DNA from: UBA4465 sp002292365
GTDB lineage: Bacteria; Bacteroidota; Bacteroidia; Cytophagales; Cyclobacteriaceae
Direction: 5' to 3'
DNA length: 64,000 nucleotides
Assembly (NCBI GenBank): GCA_943788615.1
Contig: CALSQY010000004.1
Span: forward strand, 1 to 64,000
A program made the translations under genes and the position numbers. Of this stretch, positions 17,093 to 26,231 are shown piece after piece (within the stretch, counting starts at the first letter, position 1; each line of letters begins with the position of its first letter). The notes below the pieces were generated by a model. That model saw only the letters and a list, made by a program, of their open reading frames with translations, did not search any database and was not told the origin of the DNA.

Positions 17093-19516
17093 TTAGGGTG
17101 TTAATTGAATTTCATAAAGAATATCTCCTGCCAACATTTTATTTTGACCAAATTTCAAATTATAGTATTTCCCTTCAGCCCAGGCTGTGATCATATGTCC
17201 ATACATCGGATTGCCTGGATTGCCCGTTTGGCTACCTGGATAAACCCCGTAAGCATTGATACCTTGTGGATCCATTTCAACGACCATACGCCAAGAGGGG
17301 CCATGATGCTTACTTACAGCATTTACAATATTGTGGTTGCCCCCAATAGAAATATTTTTTGAATTAAATGAGGTGAAGCTACTGATCAGATGATTGATCT
17401 CAGTTTCCTTAAACTCATTCCAAGAGTGATTCTTGCCATTAATACTTAACCATTGATTAAGAGAATCTACAGCGGTATAAAAAGCATAATTAATTAAATC
17501 TGGAGTGGTTTCTTTTTCAGGCGTACTCAGGCGATCCGAAAATCCAACAAGACTATCTGAAATAATTAATTGAGAGGTGGTGTGTATATCAGGTTTATTG
17601 ACAGCAAATGACATCGTATCAAATTCATCCCACAATTGATCCGACAAGATATCTGACCATAGTTCAAAATTGGTAGGCGCCTTTAAATTAGGATGATTAA
17701 AATAATCCCAGTTTTGTAATTCATAAAAGAATTTATTTTGATCCTCATTGAGTGATAGCGTATCTAATTGGGACAACAGATAGGGTAAAATCTCAGAAGC
17801 GATGTAATTGAAGTTATCATTTTGTAAACTCATTAAGTCTTCAGGCTCAATATTTTTCATGGTTATTAGTCGCTCATTAACCCTTCTATTCCTATAATTT
17901 TCAAATCGATGTGAATAAACATAATAAGGATAGGTAGTGCGATCTACGGGGAATTGATTAGCCGAACTCAAAAATCCTTGAGGATGATTATATCTTTCGA
18001 GTCTATGCTCAAAGGGGATATATTTTTTCCATTCTGAATCCGGATCGGATCCATCTAAAATAAACTTTCCTTGACCGGGAAATTTGATGGGAAACTTACC
18101 GGGTAGATTGAGAGCTATATTACCTTTTGTATCACTATATATTATGTTTTGAGGAGGGCCTGAGAAGAAACGGAGTCCCTCGACAAATTCATCATAATTA
18201 TTTGCTTTATTAAAGTGAAATAGGGCTTTAAATGTAGTTGATTCGTCATGGGCGATCCAGCGCATGGCTAAATTTACTTTTTCATGATTACTCAAATAAT
18301 CTCGATCATATACAATAGGTCCATGATGTACCCTAATGATAGTATCGATAAAGTTGTCTGCATTTTTAATTACAATTTCTTCGAGAATTTGTTCTGTTTT
18401 GAACCATTGGTTGTTGTACAAATATTCTTTGCGTGAGGTATCTTTGAAGGTCACTGAAAACCAATCTACTTGATCCCTTGGAGAGTTGGTTACCCCCCAT
18501 GAGATAGAGTCATTAAAACCAATCAATATGACCGGTGTACCGGGAACGGTTACCCCCATGACATTGATATCGGGACTGGTCAAATGGCTGGCATACCAAA
18601 TCGAGGGAGCCGTGAGCTCAAGGTCCGGTTCATTGGCCAATATGGCATGGCCTGATTTACTTTTGGTACTGTCTATGGCAAAGTTATTACTTCCATTTAA
18701 GGGATTTTGTTTACTAATAGATTCATTGACGATATGCTGTGCTTCGAATTTTTCAGGTTTTTGTGGTCGGCTCATGGGTTCGAAACCAAAAGGAGTATCT
18801 CTCGGTATTACGGGGGCTGACGTTCCGTCAGGCTCAGGGAACAAAACATTAAAAAGGTCCTCACCAAACATTTTTCGAAAGTTGGTATGCTCTATATCTG
18901 CTTCACTCCTAGAAAGTGTACTTGCTAATAGAGCATAAGCCATACATGTTTTTACGGTGGTCCATTTTTCAGGTTCATAATTGAGTAGTTTGAATTCAAT
19001 AGGGTAGTCACCCTGAGATAAAGATGCTATATAGGCATTCACTCCATTGGTGTAGGCTGAAATGATACTGGCATAATAGTCATCTTTCATAAGCCCATCA
19101 TGAAGTTTTAAGGTCATATCCTTTAGGCCCAATCGCCTTTGCAGTCGGTCGTATCCAAGTGCTTTTATACCCACCACTTCTGACAACCTGCCCATCACTA
19201 CGCGGGCATAAAAATCCATTTGCCAAAGTCGATGATAAGCGGTTACATAACCTTGAGTCATGTACAAATCTTCAATATTTTTTGCGTTGATGTGAGGAAT
19301 GAGCAACTCATCAAATTGGACGGTGACTACCTCTTTAAGCTCGATCAATTTAATGGATTGATCCAGACTGATCGGTTCTTTTTCACTATTTTGCCAAAAA
19401 CCTTGATGCGGACTTAATAATTTCCCAATTGGAGGGATTTTATCAAAAGGCCTATTCAGTAAGGTGATTAGGGAGGCAGTAACAAAGAAAGAAATAAAAA
19501 AACCGAGGAATTTCAC
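17093..19516 (-). CDS. penicillin acylase family protein (peptidase S45, Ntn-hydrolase)
   Basis: Periplasmic or secreted amide hydrolase made as a single precursor that cleaves itself into alpha and beta chains. An N-terminal hydrophobic segment (FFISFFVTASLITLL) should direct export. The self-cleavage site and nucleophile are in NPLNGSNNFAI, with Ser at about residue 276. Family marks in the beta chain include AILANEPDLEL, PGTPVILIGFNDSISWGVTN and the late GGNHNIVNAVSKHHGPSWRMVVEM. Total 807 aa is usual for S45. Members hydrolyse penicillins, N-acyl-homoserine lactones or other N-acyl amides; the substrate here is open. A TACATTTG promoter match lies at 19536-19543. Confidence 0.9.
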   Translation of the reverse strand: MKFLGFFISFFVTASLITLLNRPFDKIPPIGKLLSPHQGFWQNSEKEPISLDQSIKLIELKEVVTVQFDELLIPHINAKNIEDLYMTQGYVTAYHRLWQMDFYARVVMGRLSEVVGIKALGYDRLQRRLGLKDMTLKLHDGLMKDDYYASIISAYTNGVNAYIASLSQGDYPIEFKLLNYEPEKWTTVKTCMAYALLASTLSRSEADIEHTNFRKMFGEDLFNVLFPEPDGTSAPVIPRDTPFGFEPMSRPQKPEKFEAQHIVNESISKQNPLNGSNNFAIDSTKSKSGHAILANEPDLELTAPSIWYASHLTSPDINVMGVTVPGTPVILIGFNDSISWGVTNSPRDQVDWFSVTFKDTSRKEYLYNNQWFKTEQILEEIVIKNADNFIDTIIRVHHGPIVYDRDYLSNHEKVNLAMRWIAHDESTTFKALFHFNKANNYDEFVEGLRFFSGPPQNIIYSDTKGNIALNLPGKFPIKFPGQGKFILDGSDPDSEWKKYIPFEHRLERYNHPQGFLSSANQFPVDRTTYPYYVYSHRFENYRNRRVNERLITMKNIEPEDLMSLQNDNFNYIASEILPYLLSQLDTLSLNEDQNKFFYELQNWDYFNHPNLKAPTNFELWSDILSDQLWDEFDTMSFAVNKPDIHTTSQLIISDSLVGFSDRLSTPEKETTPDLINYAFYTAVDSLNQWLSINGKNHSWNEFKETEINHLISSFTSFNSKNISIGGNHNIVNAVSKHHGPSWRMVVEMDPQGINAYGVYPGSQTGNPGNPMYGHMITAWAEGKYYNLKFGQNKMLAGDILYEIQLTP

Positions 19517-19535
19517 AGAAAAGTATTGTCTAGTT

Positions 19536-19543
19536 CAAATGTA
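19536..19543 (-). promoter_or_regulatory. candidate -7 element (TACATTTG) for the S45 hydrolase gene
   Basis: Minus-strand TACATTTG matches TAnnTTTG about 20 bases before the start codon at 19516. No clear -33 partner. Confidence 0.35.
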
Positions 19544-19619
19544 TGTTTTATTATTTATTTTGCCTTATTTTATTGATAAATAACTTCTTGTATTTATACA
19601 AGGAATGCGATATTTTTTC

Positions 19620-20483
19620 TTAAGATTTTTTAAACATTTTCCCTTTACCAAAGGGAAGAAAAGCTTCTATTTGGAAGGAAAAAAACAGATATTGATCGTT
19701 ATTATTTGAATTTCCTCTAGTTAATCCTGCATCCAAGCTTTCCCAAGCTTCTTCATTTTCTAGGAATTGCTCTCTTCTTCGATTTGATAGCTTAGATTGA
19801 ATAGAGCTGTCATCCGTAAACAAAGGAAAGATCCCTGAAACATCATCAAGATAATCTGTGAAAGTATATCGATAGGCAAGTTCAAAATTAAAGTTAAGGA
19901 AAGGCGTAATTTTCATCTTAACCCCTACGCCAGCTGGGATAATGAAAGTAAGAGGATCATAAGCGACATGTTCGGTTTGATAATCCCTAAGGGAAAATTT
20001 AGCATTAATCTCCTCTCCATTTTCTTGGATCTGAAAGTAGGTAAATGGATCCAAAGTGGTCATACCAAAACCTAAACTGAAATAGGGGTCAATTTTGCAT
20101 CTTTGATCATAGTTACCCGCATAAGGTCGAATAAAAAAAATGCTCTGCAGGTTGAGCTCCCAGTTATTTGAAGTGAAGGAGAGGTTTCGTTCTTTTTCAA
20201 AACTACCATCGGGAGCTTTTTCATCATCCCCTCGCAATTGGTAAAATCCTGCAGAAAGTCGAGCGCTGAGGTGGCTCCATAATCTTGCTTCAATGGCCAA
20301 GGTACCATGAGAGAAGTCAGTTTGACGCTTATTTTCAGCATTGAGTTCCCCGATGTATTTGGTTTGACCAGACCCTATAGCCACACTGAAATAGCGATCA
20401 TTGAGCTTCCAAGTCATAAAGCTTTGACTTTTGACCTGAAGGAAACAAAGGACTAATCCTAAGGAGAAAATGATTTTATTCAT
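19620..20483 (-). CDS. DUF6089-like outer-membrane beta-barrel protein
   Basis: 287-residue exported protein. The start is set at the ATG at 20483, giving MNKIIFSLGLVLCFLQVKSQ, a clean signal peptide; the ATG at 20498 adds five residues in front. Aromatic-ended amphipathic strands (YFSVAIGSGQTKYIGELN, RLSAGFYQLRGDD, IDPYFSLGFGMTTLDPF, LNFNFELAYRYTFTDYLDDVSG) fit a small outer-membrane barrel of the type annotated DUF6089 in Bacteroidota. Function unknown. Single gene with its own promoter-like motif at 20503-20510. Confidence 0.75.
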   Translation of the reverse strand: MNKIIFSLGLVLCFLQVKSQSFMTWKLNDRYFSVAIGSGQTKYIGELNAENKRQTDFSHGTLAIEARLWSHLSARLSAGFYQLRGDDEKAPDGSFEKERNLSFTSNNWELNLQSIFFIRPYAGNYDQRCKIDPYFSLGFGMTTLDPFTYFQIQENGEEINAKFSLRDYQTEHVAYDPLTFIIPAGVGVKMKITPFLNFNFELAYRYTFTDYLDDVSGIFPLFTDDSSIQSKLSNRRREQFLENEEAWESLDAGLTRGNSNNNDQYLFFSFQIEAFLPFGKGKMFKKS

Positions 20484-20502
20484 GCAACTAAATAACAAAG
20501 TT

Positions 20503-20510
20503 CAAAAATA
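20503..20510 (-). promoter_or_regulatory. candidate -7 element (TATTTTTG) for the DUF6089 gene
   Basis: TATTTTTG on the minus strand, 19 bases before the ATG at 20483, matching TAnnTTTG. Confidence 0.35.
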
Positions 20511-20703
20511 ATACTAAATAATGAAGATGAATAATTAATCTCACGGACCTTCTGCTTTTTTTAAAATTTTGATATACAATTTCCATATTATTTAATGACG
20601 CTATCTATTTGAAGGAGAGGAGTAGATCAAAGAATTTGTCATATTATATTTCAATTTTTGTAGTACTGAATTTTAACCTTATTAATTGAACAATCAAAAA
20701 ATC

Positions 20704-21487
20704 ATGAAAAAGTTAATAATTACATTAGTAACCTGCTTCATAATGATGATCGGCTACAATGTTCATCAATATGAGGTATCTAAAAGTCGATAAGGGTATA
20801 GAAACCAAATTCAAAGAGGATGCTAAAAAGAAAACGTGCATTTATAATTCGAAGGAGGGACAAATACATTATTTTAACTTTTTAGTGAATATTAGCCTGT
20901 ATTCGGGAGAATACTTTTGAGTGAGATACGAGGAGAAGCTGTCAGGTTTTGATAGCAATGACCCCAAGGGAAATGACTATTGGAACGATCTGGTTGGGGA
21001 CCTACATATCTCCTCTGATGCTCAAAGCTGGGGCTATGTAAAAAATACATCGCACGTTATGCTTAGTCCATTTGCAAAGCCCTTGAGATGTGTTTTAACC
21101 TACAACTACAAAGGAACCATGTAGAAGAATTTTGGAGATTCCGAAATAATGTAGCCCAAGCCCTCCAAAATGCAGATGTAGATATAGATGTAGATATATT
21201 TATGTAAGTATGGTGGTGCAGTTCAGATTGTAATGTTAATACAGTTAACGTTGTTTTTGGATATAATGATTATGCAGGGCAAGCTACCGATAATAGCGAG
21301 GAATGGGTGAAAGTTGCAGAAAAATATAATGAAATATTTGGAGAGGATGCTTTTGAAGTAGATATTCAGACTTTTGAGAAGTCACTCGAAATGTACGGAA
21401 GAAATAGTTACTGCATGTCTTTTCAGTCGGAAATGAGCTCACCAGAATATATGTCTTCTTTGGAAGAACTCAATACTAATAATTAAT
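20704..21487 (+). pseudogene. decayed gene for a small exported protein of unknown family
   Basis: Starts with MKKLIITLVTCFIMMIGYNV, a signal-peptide-like opening that recalls short Bacteroidota exported peptides, and stops at 20791. Coding-like sequence then continues in the +1 frame from about 20771 (IETKFKEDAKKKTCIYNSKEG), meets TGA at about 20918, runs to a TAG at 21122, and returns to the first frame from 21121 (VEEFWRFRNNVAQALQ) with TAA at 21205, then about 92 open codons (GYNDYAGQATDNSEEWVKVA, MYGRNSYCMSFQ) to a stop at 21485. At least two frame changes and two in-frame stops make one working product unlikely. I do not recognise the family. Confidence 0.6.
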
Positions 21488-21840
21488 GCACTATTTTAAT
21501 ATTTGATTTGAAGAAAAAATCACTCTTTTGAGTAGAGATGATTTAAATTCGGGGTGAGGTACCTTTTCATATTATCCTTAAAAAAAGTTCCTTTAATAAC
21601 TTAAAAACGGGGCTTTTTTAAGGATAATGATCACAGAAAAAATCTCAAATTTACTGGTCATAACTACACTATTCTTTTCTGATTCAAGCCTTCCGTGCCA
21701 TCGAAGGTTTGGATACTACATATTCAGATACCTAAGTCATTTGTGCGTTCTGAGATGCCTAGGATGAAAATAATGATTTGCATTTAAATCCCTTAGCGGG
21801 GTTCTATTTTTAAGTAGACGATGACAAAGGAGATTAAAAC
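21488..21840. other. intergenic region with a long inverted repeat
   Basis: No gene visible. A 16-bp inverted repeat (21571-21587 with 21613-21628, one bulged A) has a 25-base loop; arms read ATTATCCTTAAAAAAAG and CTTTTTTAAGGATAAT. It could be a terminator working in both directions for the decayed gene or the remnant of a small transposable repeat. Confidence 0.5.
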
Positions 21841-21868
21841 AAAAAACCCATCATTAGATGGGTTTTTT
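21841..21868 (-). terminator. terminator downstream of tRNA-Cys
   Basis: AAAAAACCCATC and GATGGGTTTTTT are inverted around a 4-base loop, giving a symmetric hairpin with T-runs on both strands. It lies two bases beyond the tRNA-Cys 3' end on the minus strand. Confidence 0.8.
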
Positions 21869-21869
21869 G

Positions 21870-21940
21870 AGGTTCCGAACGGATTCGAACCGCCGTAAAA
21901 GGTTTTGCAGACCTCTGCCTAGCCACTCGGCCACGGAACC
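21870..21940 (-). tRNA. tRNA-Cys (anticodon GCA)
   Basis: 71-nt minus-strand cloverleaf: acceptor GGTTCCG with CGGAACC, discriminator T, anticodon loop CTGCAAA within GAGGT/ACCTT, and T-arm GCGGTTCGAATCCGT. CCA not encoded. It is followed by its own terminator and lies just downstream of rpsA on the same strand. Confidence 0.94.
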
Positions 21941-22013
21941 TTAGTTACTCAATTAATTATTTTGGATGACCATCAGTTTCCTGCTAATGTTCTTCAAAAT
22001 GATTCAGACCTTA

Positions 22014-24266
22014 TTATGATTTCTCATCTTTAGGTTTCTCTTTTTTATTCGCCGCTCGTTTAGCTACAGCCTTCTTTATCTCAGCCTTTGCTCCATCTTC
22101 CATTTTTTCTTTCAAAGATGACAAAACTTCAATATCTCCAAGGGTAGAATTACTTGAATCAGCTTTCTTTTTATCAGTTTTCTTACCCTTTGGCGCTTTC
22201 GGCTTTGGTGTTTCGTTGGATATATGATCTGATTCTTTCCATGAACCTGTGTGGGTCAGAATAATTCTCTTATCATCTTTTGCAAATTCAATGACTCGGA
22301 AGTCTAACGTCTCCCCTTCAGCTCCTTCTAAACCATCTTCCTTGGTTAAGTTCCTGCTGTTACAAGTCCCTTCTAATCCGTAAGGAAGTTCAAGGATCGC
22401 ATTTCGCTCACCTTTACTCAAAATAGTACATTTATGAATAGAACCCCGAGTAAATACAGATTCAAAGTTATCCCATGGGTTATCCTCGAGATGCTTGTGA
22501 CTCAATGCCAGTTTTCTATTGGTGGTATCAAGCTCCATGACAATCACTTCAAGTTCGTCACCTATTTTCACAAATTCGGAAGGGTGCTTTACTTTTTTGG
22601 TCCAACTCAAATCAGAAACATGAACAAGACCATCAATACCCTCCTCAAGTTCTATAAATAACCCGAAGTTGGTTAAGTTCCTCACAATACCTTTGTGCTG
22701 GGTTCCTACCGCATATTTGACCAATGCATCTTGCTTTGTCCATGGATCTTCAGACAACTGCTTGATACCCAACGACATTTTTCGCTCATTTCGATCAATG
22801 GTCAAAACAACGGCATCTTTTTCATCTCCGATTTTCATGAAGTCCTGTGGATTTCTCAGGTGTTGAGACCAAGACATTTCACTTACGTGGATCAATCCTT
22901 CTACGCCTGGTATTATTTCAAGAAAAGAACCATAATCTGCGACGTTGACAATCTTACCTTTGATTTTAGATCCGATTTCGATGTCGGCAGCCAATGAATC
23001 CCACGGATGAGGAGTCAATTGCTTCATTCCAAGTGAAATTCGCTTCTTTTCATCATCAAAATCAAGGACAACGATGTTTACTTTTTCATCTAACTTCAAT
23101 ACATCTTCAGGATGATTGATTCTTCCCCATGAGATGTCTGTGATGTGCAGTAATCCGTCAACACCGCCAAGATCGATGAAAACACCGAAGTTGGTCATGT
23201 TTTTGATGATTCCTTCCAATACTTGGCCTTTCTCAAGGTTACTTAGGATCTCAATTTTCTGCTTTTCAAGATCTTTTTCGATAAGTACTTTATGAGAGAC
23301 AACTACGTTGTCGTTTGAATAATTAATTTTAACTACTTTGACTTCCATTTTGTTACCTACGAAAACATCAAAATCTCGTATGGGCTTGACATCAATTTGA
23401 GACCCTGGAAGGAAGGCTTCTACACCGTAGACGTCCACGATAAGACCTCCTTTGGTACGTCTTTTGACCATACCGTCGATGACGACATCCTCATCAAGTG
23501 CTTTTTGAATATTGTCCCAAGCCTTGACAATTTTTGCTTTTCTTCGTGATAGAACTAATTGCCCAATGGCATTTTCTTGTTCCTCGATATATACTTCAAC
23601 GATATCTCCAGGCTTTAATTCGTCAACATCTCTAAATTCTGATCTTGATACGATTCCATCAGATTTAAAACCAATATTTACGATAACTTCGCGATCGGTC
23701 AGTGCGACTACATGTCCTTCGATGACTTGTTTTTCGGTGATTGTATTTACAGTTTCTCCGTACAATGACTCGAGATCTGCTCTTTCTTTATCTGAATATT
23801 CAGATTTGTTTTCATCCTCAAATTCCTCCCATGTTTGTTGAACGGGAGCAGGATTTTTGATTTTGACTTCTTTTTTTTCTATCTTGATCTCGGGCTTTAG
23901 GTTGGCTACTTCGTCGGAAACGGGAATTTCTTTTTCTTCAACTTTAATGACATTTTTTGTAGGCTTTTCTTTGGATGCTTTTGCTACTGGCTTTTCTTTG
24001 GATGCTTTTGCTACTGGCTTTTTTTTGGATACTGCTTCAACTTTCTCCACTTTTTTGGGAGTTATTTTTTTAGTTTTTGATGGTGTTTTTTTGTTTTCTT
24101 CTTTTAAAGCGTCAGCTTTCTTTTCTGTCGCTTTTATAGGTTTAGGTGCTGCTTTCGCTTTGACTTTTGCTTTTTTTACCTTCGTAGCTTTCACTTTCTT
24201 GGTCGTATCTATTTTTTCTTCTGTCTTAACAACCTCTTTTTGATCCTTCTCTTCTTTCTTTGGCAT
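22014..24266 (-). CDS. rpsA: 30S ribosomal protein S1 with long Lys-rich N-terminal extension
   Basis: RNA-binding protein that helps recruit mRNA to the 30S subunit, important in Bacteroidota where Shine-Dalgarno sequences are rare. About six S1 repeats run from residue ~175 to ~660; clear ones include VIVNIGFKSDGIVSRSEF, LIVDVYGVEAFLPGSQ, NFGVFIDLGGVDGLLHITD, YGSFLEIIPGVEGLIHVSEM and NFGLFIELEEGIDGLVHVSD. The first ~150 residues are lysine/alanine/valine-rich and low complexity, with the nine-residue unit KPVAKASKE twice, and the C-terminal ~90 residues are also lysine-rich; the 750 aa total exceeds the usual ~560-600. A TATATTTGCGC promoter match lies about 108 bases upstream. Confidence 0.95.
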   Translation of the reverse strand: MPKKEEKDQKEVVKTEEKIDTTKKVKATKVKKAKVKAKAAPKPIKATEKKADALKEENKKTPSKTKKITPKKVEKVEAVSKKKPVAKASKEKPVAKASKEKPTKNVIKVEEKEIPVSDEVANLKPEIKIEKKEVKIKNPAPVQQTWEEFEDENKSEYSDKERADLESLYGETVNTITEKQVIEGHVVALTDREVIVNIGFKSDGIVSRSEFRDVDELKPGDIVEVYIEEQENAIGQLVLSRRKAKIVKAWDNIQKALDEDVVIDGMVKRRTKGGLIVDVYGVEAFLPGSQIDVKPIRDFDVFVGNKMEVKVVKINYSNDNVVVSHKVLIEKDLEKQKIEILSNLEKGQVLEGIIKNMTNFGVFIDLGGVDGLLHITDISWGRINHPEDVLKLDEKVNIVVLDFDDEKKRISLGMKQLTPHPWDSLAADIEIGSKIKGKIVNVADYGSFLEIIPGVEGLIHVSEMSWSQHLRNPQDFMKIGDEKDAVVLTIDRNERKMSLGIKQLSEDPWTKQDALVKYAVGTQHKGIVRNLTNFGLFIELEEGIDGLVHVSDLSWTKKVKHPSEFVKIGDELEVIVMELDTTNRKLALSHKHLEDNPWDNFESVFTRGSIHKCTILSKGERNAILELPYGLEGTCNSRNLTKEDGLEGAEGETLDFRVIEFAKDDKRIILTHTGSWKESDHISNETPKPKAPKGKKTDKKKADSSNSTLGDIEVLSSLKEKMEDGAKAEIKKAVAKRAANKKEKPKDEKS
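23962..24015 (-). repeat. 27-bp perfect tandem repeat inside rpsA
   Basis: Two identical 27-bp units (23962-23988 and 23989-24015) with the start of a third, encoding the repeated KPVAKASKE/KPVAKASKK block of the S1 N-terminal extension. It is in frame, so copy-number change would lengthen or shorten the basic tail without breaking the gene. Confidence 0.85.
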
Positions 24267-24373
24267 AATAATTAACCCTTTTTAAATACACTTACATGAT
24301 AAGGGAAATTCATGTAATTTTTGTTGAAAATATATGGTTAAATTGATCCATACCCATTCTTCTGAATGGAGCG

Positions 24374-24381
24374 CAAATATA
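24374..24381 (-). promoter_or_regulatory. candidate -7 promoter element (TATATTTG) for rpsA
   Basis: TATATTTGCGC on the minus strand matches the strong Bacteroidota -7 pattern TAnnTTTGC. It would give a leader of about 100 bases. Confidence 0.5.
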
Positions 24382-24486
24382 ATGATTAAATTAAAAAATA
24401 ATGTATTCTGGTTTTAACTTATTAGTAGAAATAACGAGAAGGTATTAAAAAACTTAATTAACTTGTACAGAACCCCTTAAATTTGG

Positions 24487-26196
24487 ATGAATAAAAAGCA
24501 CCGCATGAAAAACATTTATTTGATTTTCCTTATTCTACTTGTTTTTTCATTGAGTTGTCAAGAAAAAGAAAAGGCCGACTTGGTGATACACAATGGAACC
24601 ATTTATTCTGTGGATGTAAACGACACCCAAGTGGAGGCCGTAGCAGTTAAAAGAGGTAAAATATGGAAAGTGGGTAGCTCTAAGGAGGTAATTAAATTCT
24701 CAGGTGAAGAGACTCAGTGGATCGATCTCAATGGGAAAACGATGTTTCCTGGATTTATTGAAGGTCACGCTCACATTATGGGAATAGGGGCTAACTTGAT
24801 GAACTTAGACTTAATGGGCACCACGAGTTATACTGAAATAGCGAACATCGTAGCTGCAAAAGCAAAGACCCTACCTGAAGGCGATTGGATTATTGGTCGA
24901 GGATGGCATCAAGATAAATGGAGCAAGGAGGCTGAACGTGGCTTTAAAGGATTTCCTTCAAATGATTTGTTGAACGATTTAATACCCAATCACCCAGTCT
25001 ATTTGACACATGCCAGCGGTCATCTTGGAATAGCGAATGTAAAAGCAATGGAAATCTTAGGGATCGACGGCCAAACCGCTGACCCAGATGGGGGAGAGAT
25101 TTTTAAAGGATTTGACGGACAACCGACGGGAATTTTCAATGAAACAGCACACACCAATGTACTCACACGTATACCCAAGCCCAGTGCGCAATGGTTAGAA
25201 ACTTCCTTAAAGCAATCCATAGATCATATTTTAGCCAATGGTATTACCAGTTTTCATGAAGCCGGATCGGGGACTTCTTGGGTGGAGTTGTATCATAAAT
25301 TACTGCTTCGAGATGAGCTCAAGATCAGACTCTATGTCATGTTGAGCGGAGACGATGAAAATCTTTTGTCGGATTATTTTGCCAAGGGTATTTTTATAGA
25401 TTCTTTATATCGACTCACAATTAGATCTGTGAAGCTTTTTGCAGATGGCGCGTTAGGCTCGAGAGGGGCTTGGTTACTCAAGGCATACAGTGATTCACCA
25501 GGTAAATTCGGTCACAATGTGCGTGATATGGAAGCTTTAAATAAACTGACCTTAAGCGCTACCCAGGCAGGTTTTCAAGTCTGTACGCATGCCATCGGAG
25601 ACAGAGGAAATCGGGAGGTTCTAGATATGTATGCCCGAGCCTTTGAGGTTTATCCCAAAAAAAAGGACAACAGCAGATACAGGATTGAGCATGCGCAGCA
25701 CATTAATTCACAAGACTTGATAAGGTTCAAGCAACTTGGAGTGATCCCGGCCATGCAAAGCATTCATATGGCCTCTGATCGACCCTGGGCGATTGATCGT
25801 TTGGGTCAAGAAAGAATTGATGAGGGTGCGTATGTTTGGCAAAAACTACTAGAGCAAGGTACCCCTATCGTTAACGGATCTGATGCTCCAGTGGAGCCAA
25901 TCAATCCATTGGCTTCTTTTTATGCTGCAGTATCTCGGATGACATTGAAAGGGACGCCAGAAGGCGGATATGAACCTTCTCAAAAAATGTCCAGAAAGCA
26001 GGCATTGAAATCTTATACTATCGATGCGGCCTATGGAGCTTTTGAAGAAGATATAAAAGGTTCGATAGAGGTGGGAAAATTGGCAGATTTTACTATTTTA
26101 GATCAAGATATTATGTCCATAGAAGAAAATGAGATATTAAAAACGCAGGTTGCTATGACCATCGTGGGAGGTAAAGTTTTGTTTGAAAGAAAATAA
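24487..26196 (+). CDS. amidohydrolase family 3 (YtcJ-like) lipoprotein
   Basis: 569-residue metal-dependent hydrolase with a lipoprotein signal (IFLILLVFSLSC; Cys at about residue 24 of the long form). The amidohydrolase pattern follows: VIHNGTIYSVD near the N-terminus, FPGFIEGHAHIMGIG (His-x-His metal site), GRGWHQDKW, the LFADGALGSRGAWL block, CTHAIGDRGNREVL and RIEHAQHI, and a terminal GKLADFTILDQDI. These are typical of YtcJ/LAF3-type enzymes; the physiological substrate is not predictable. A second ATG at 24505 gives a more standard signal peptide. Single gene, 36 bases before murB on the same strand. Confidence 0.85.
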   Translation: MNKKHRMKNIYLIFLILLVFSLSCQEKEKADLVIHNGTIYSVDVNDTQVEAVAVKRGKIWKVGSSKEVIKFSGEETQWIDLNGKTMFPGFIEGHAHIMGIGANLMNLDLMGTTSYTEIANIVAAKAKTLPEGDWIIGRGWHQDKWSKEAERGFKGFPSNDLLNDLIPNHPVYLTHASGHLGIANVKAMEILGIDGQTADPDGGEIFKGFDGQPTGIFNETAHTNVLTRIPKPSAQWLETSLKQSIDHILANGITSFHEAGSGTSWVELYHKLLLRDELKIRLYVMLSGDDENLLSDYFAKGIFIDSLYRLTIRSVKLFADGALGSRGAWLLKAYSDSPGKFGHNVRDMEALNKLTLSATQAGFQVCTHAIGDRGNREVLDMYARAFEVYPKKKDNSRYRIEHAQHINSQDLIRFKQLGVIPAMQSIHMASDRPWAIDRLGQERIDEGAYVWQKLLEQGTPIVNGSDAPVEPINPLASFYAAVSRMTLKGTPEGGYEPSQKMSRKQALKSYTIDAAYGAFEEDIKGSIEVGKLADFTILDQDIMSIEENEILKTQVAMTIVGGKVLFERK

Positions 26197-26231
26197 TATA
26201 AATTATAATAAAAGAAGATTCCGCATAAAAG

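Noticed and set aside
23857..24243. Long hydrophobic open frame on the plus strand opposite the S1 N-terminal extension
   Set aside because: It is the antisense reading of a lysine/alanine-rich low-complexity tail; the phenylalanine- and serine-rich translation follows from AAG/AAA codons on the other strand.
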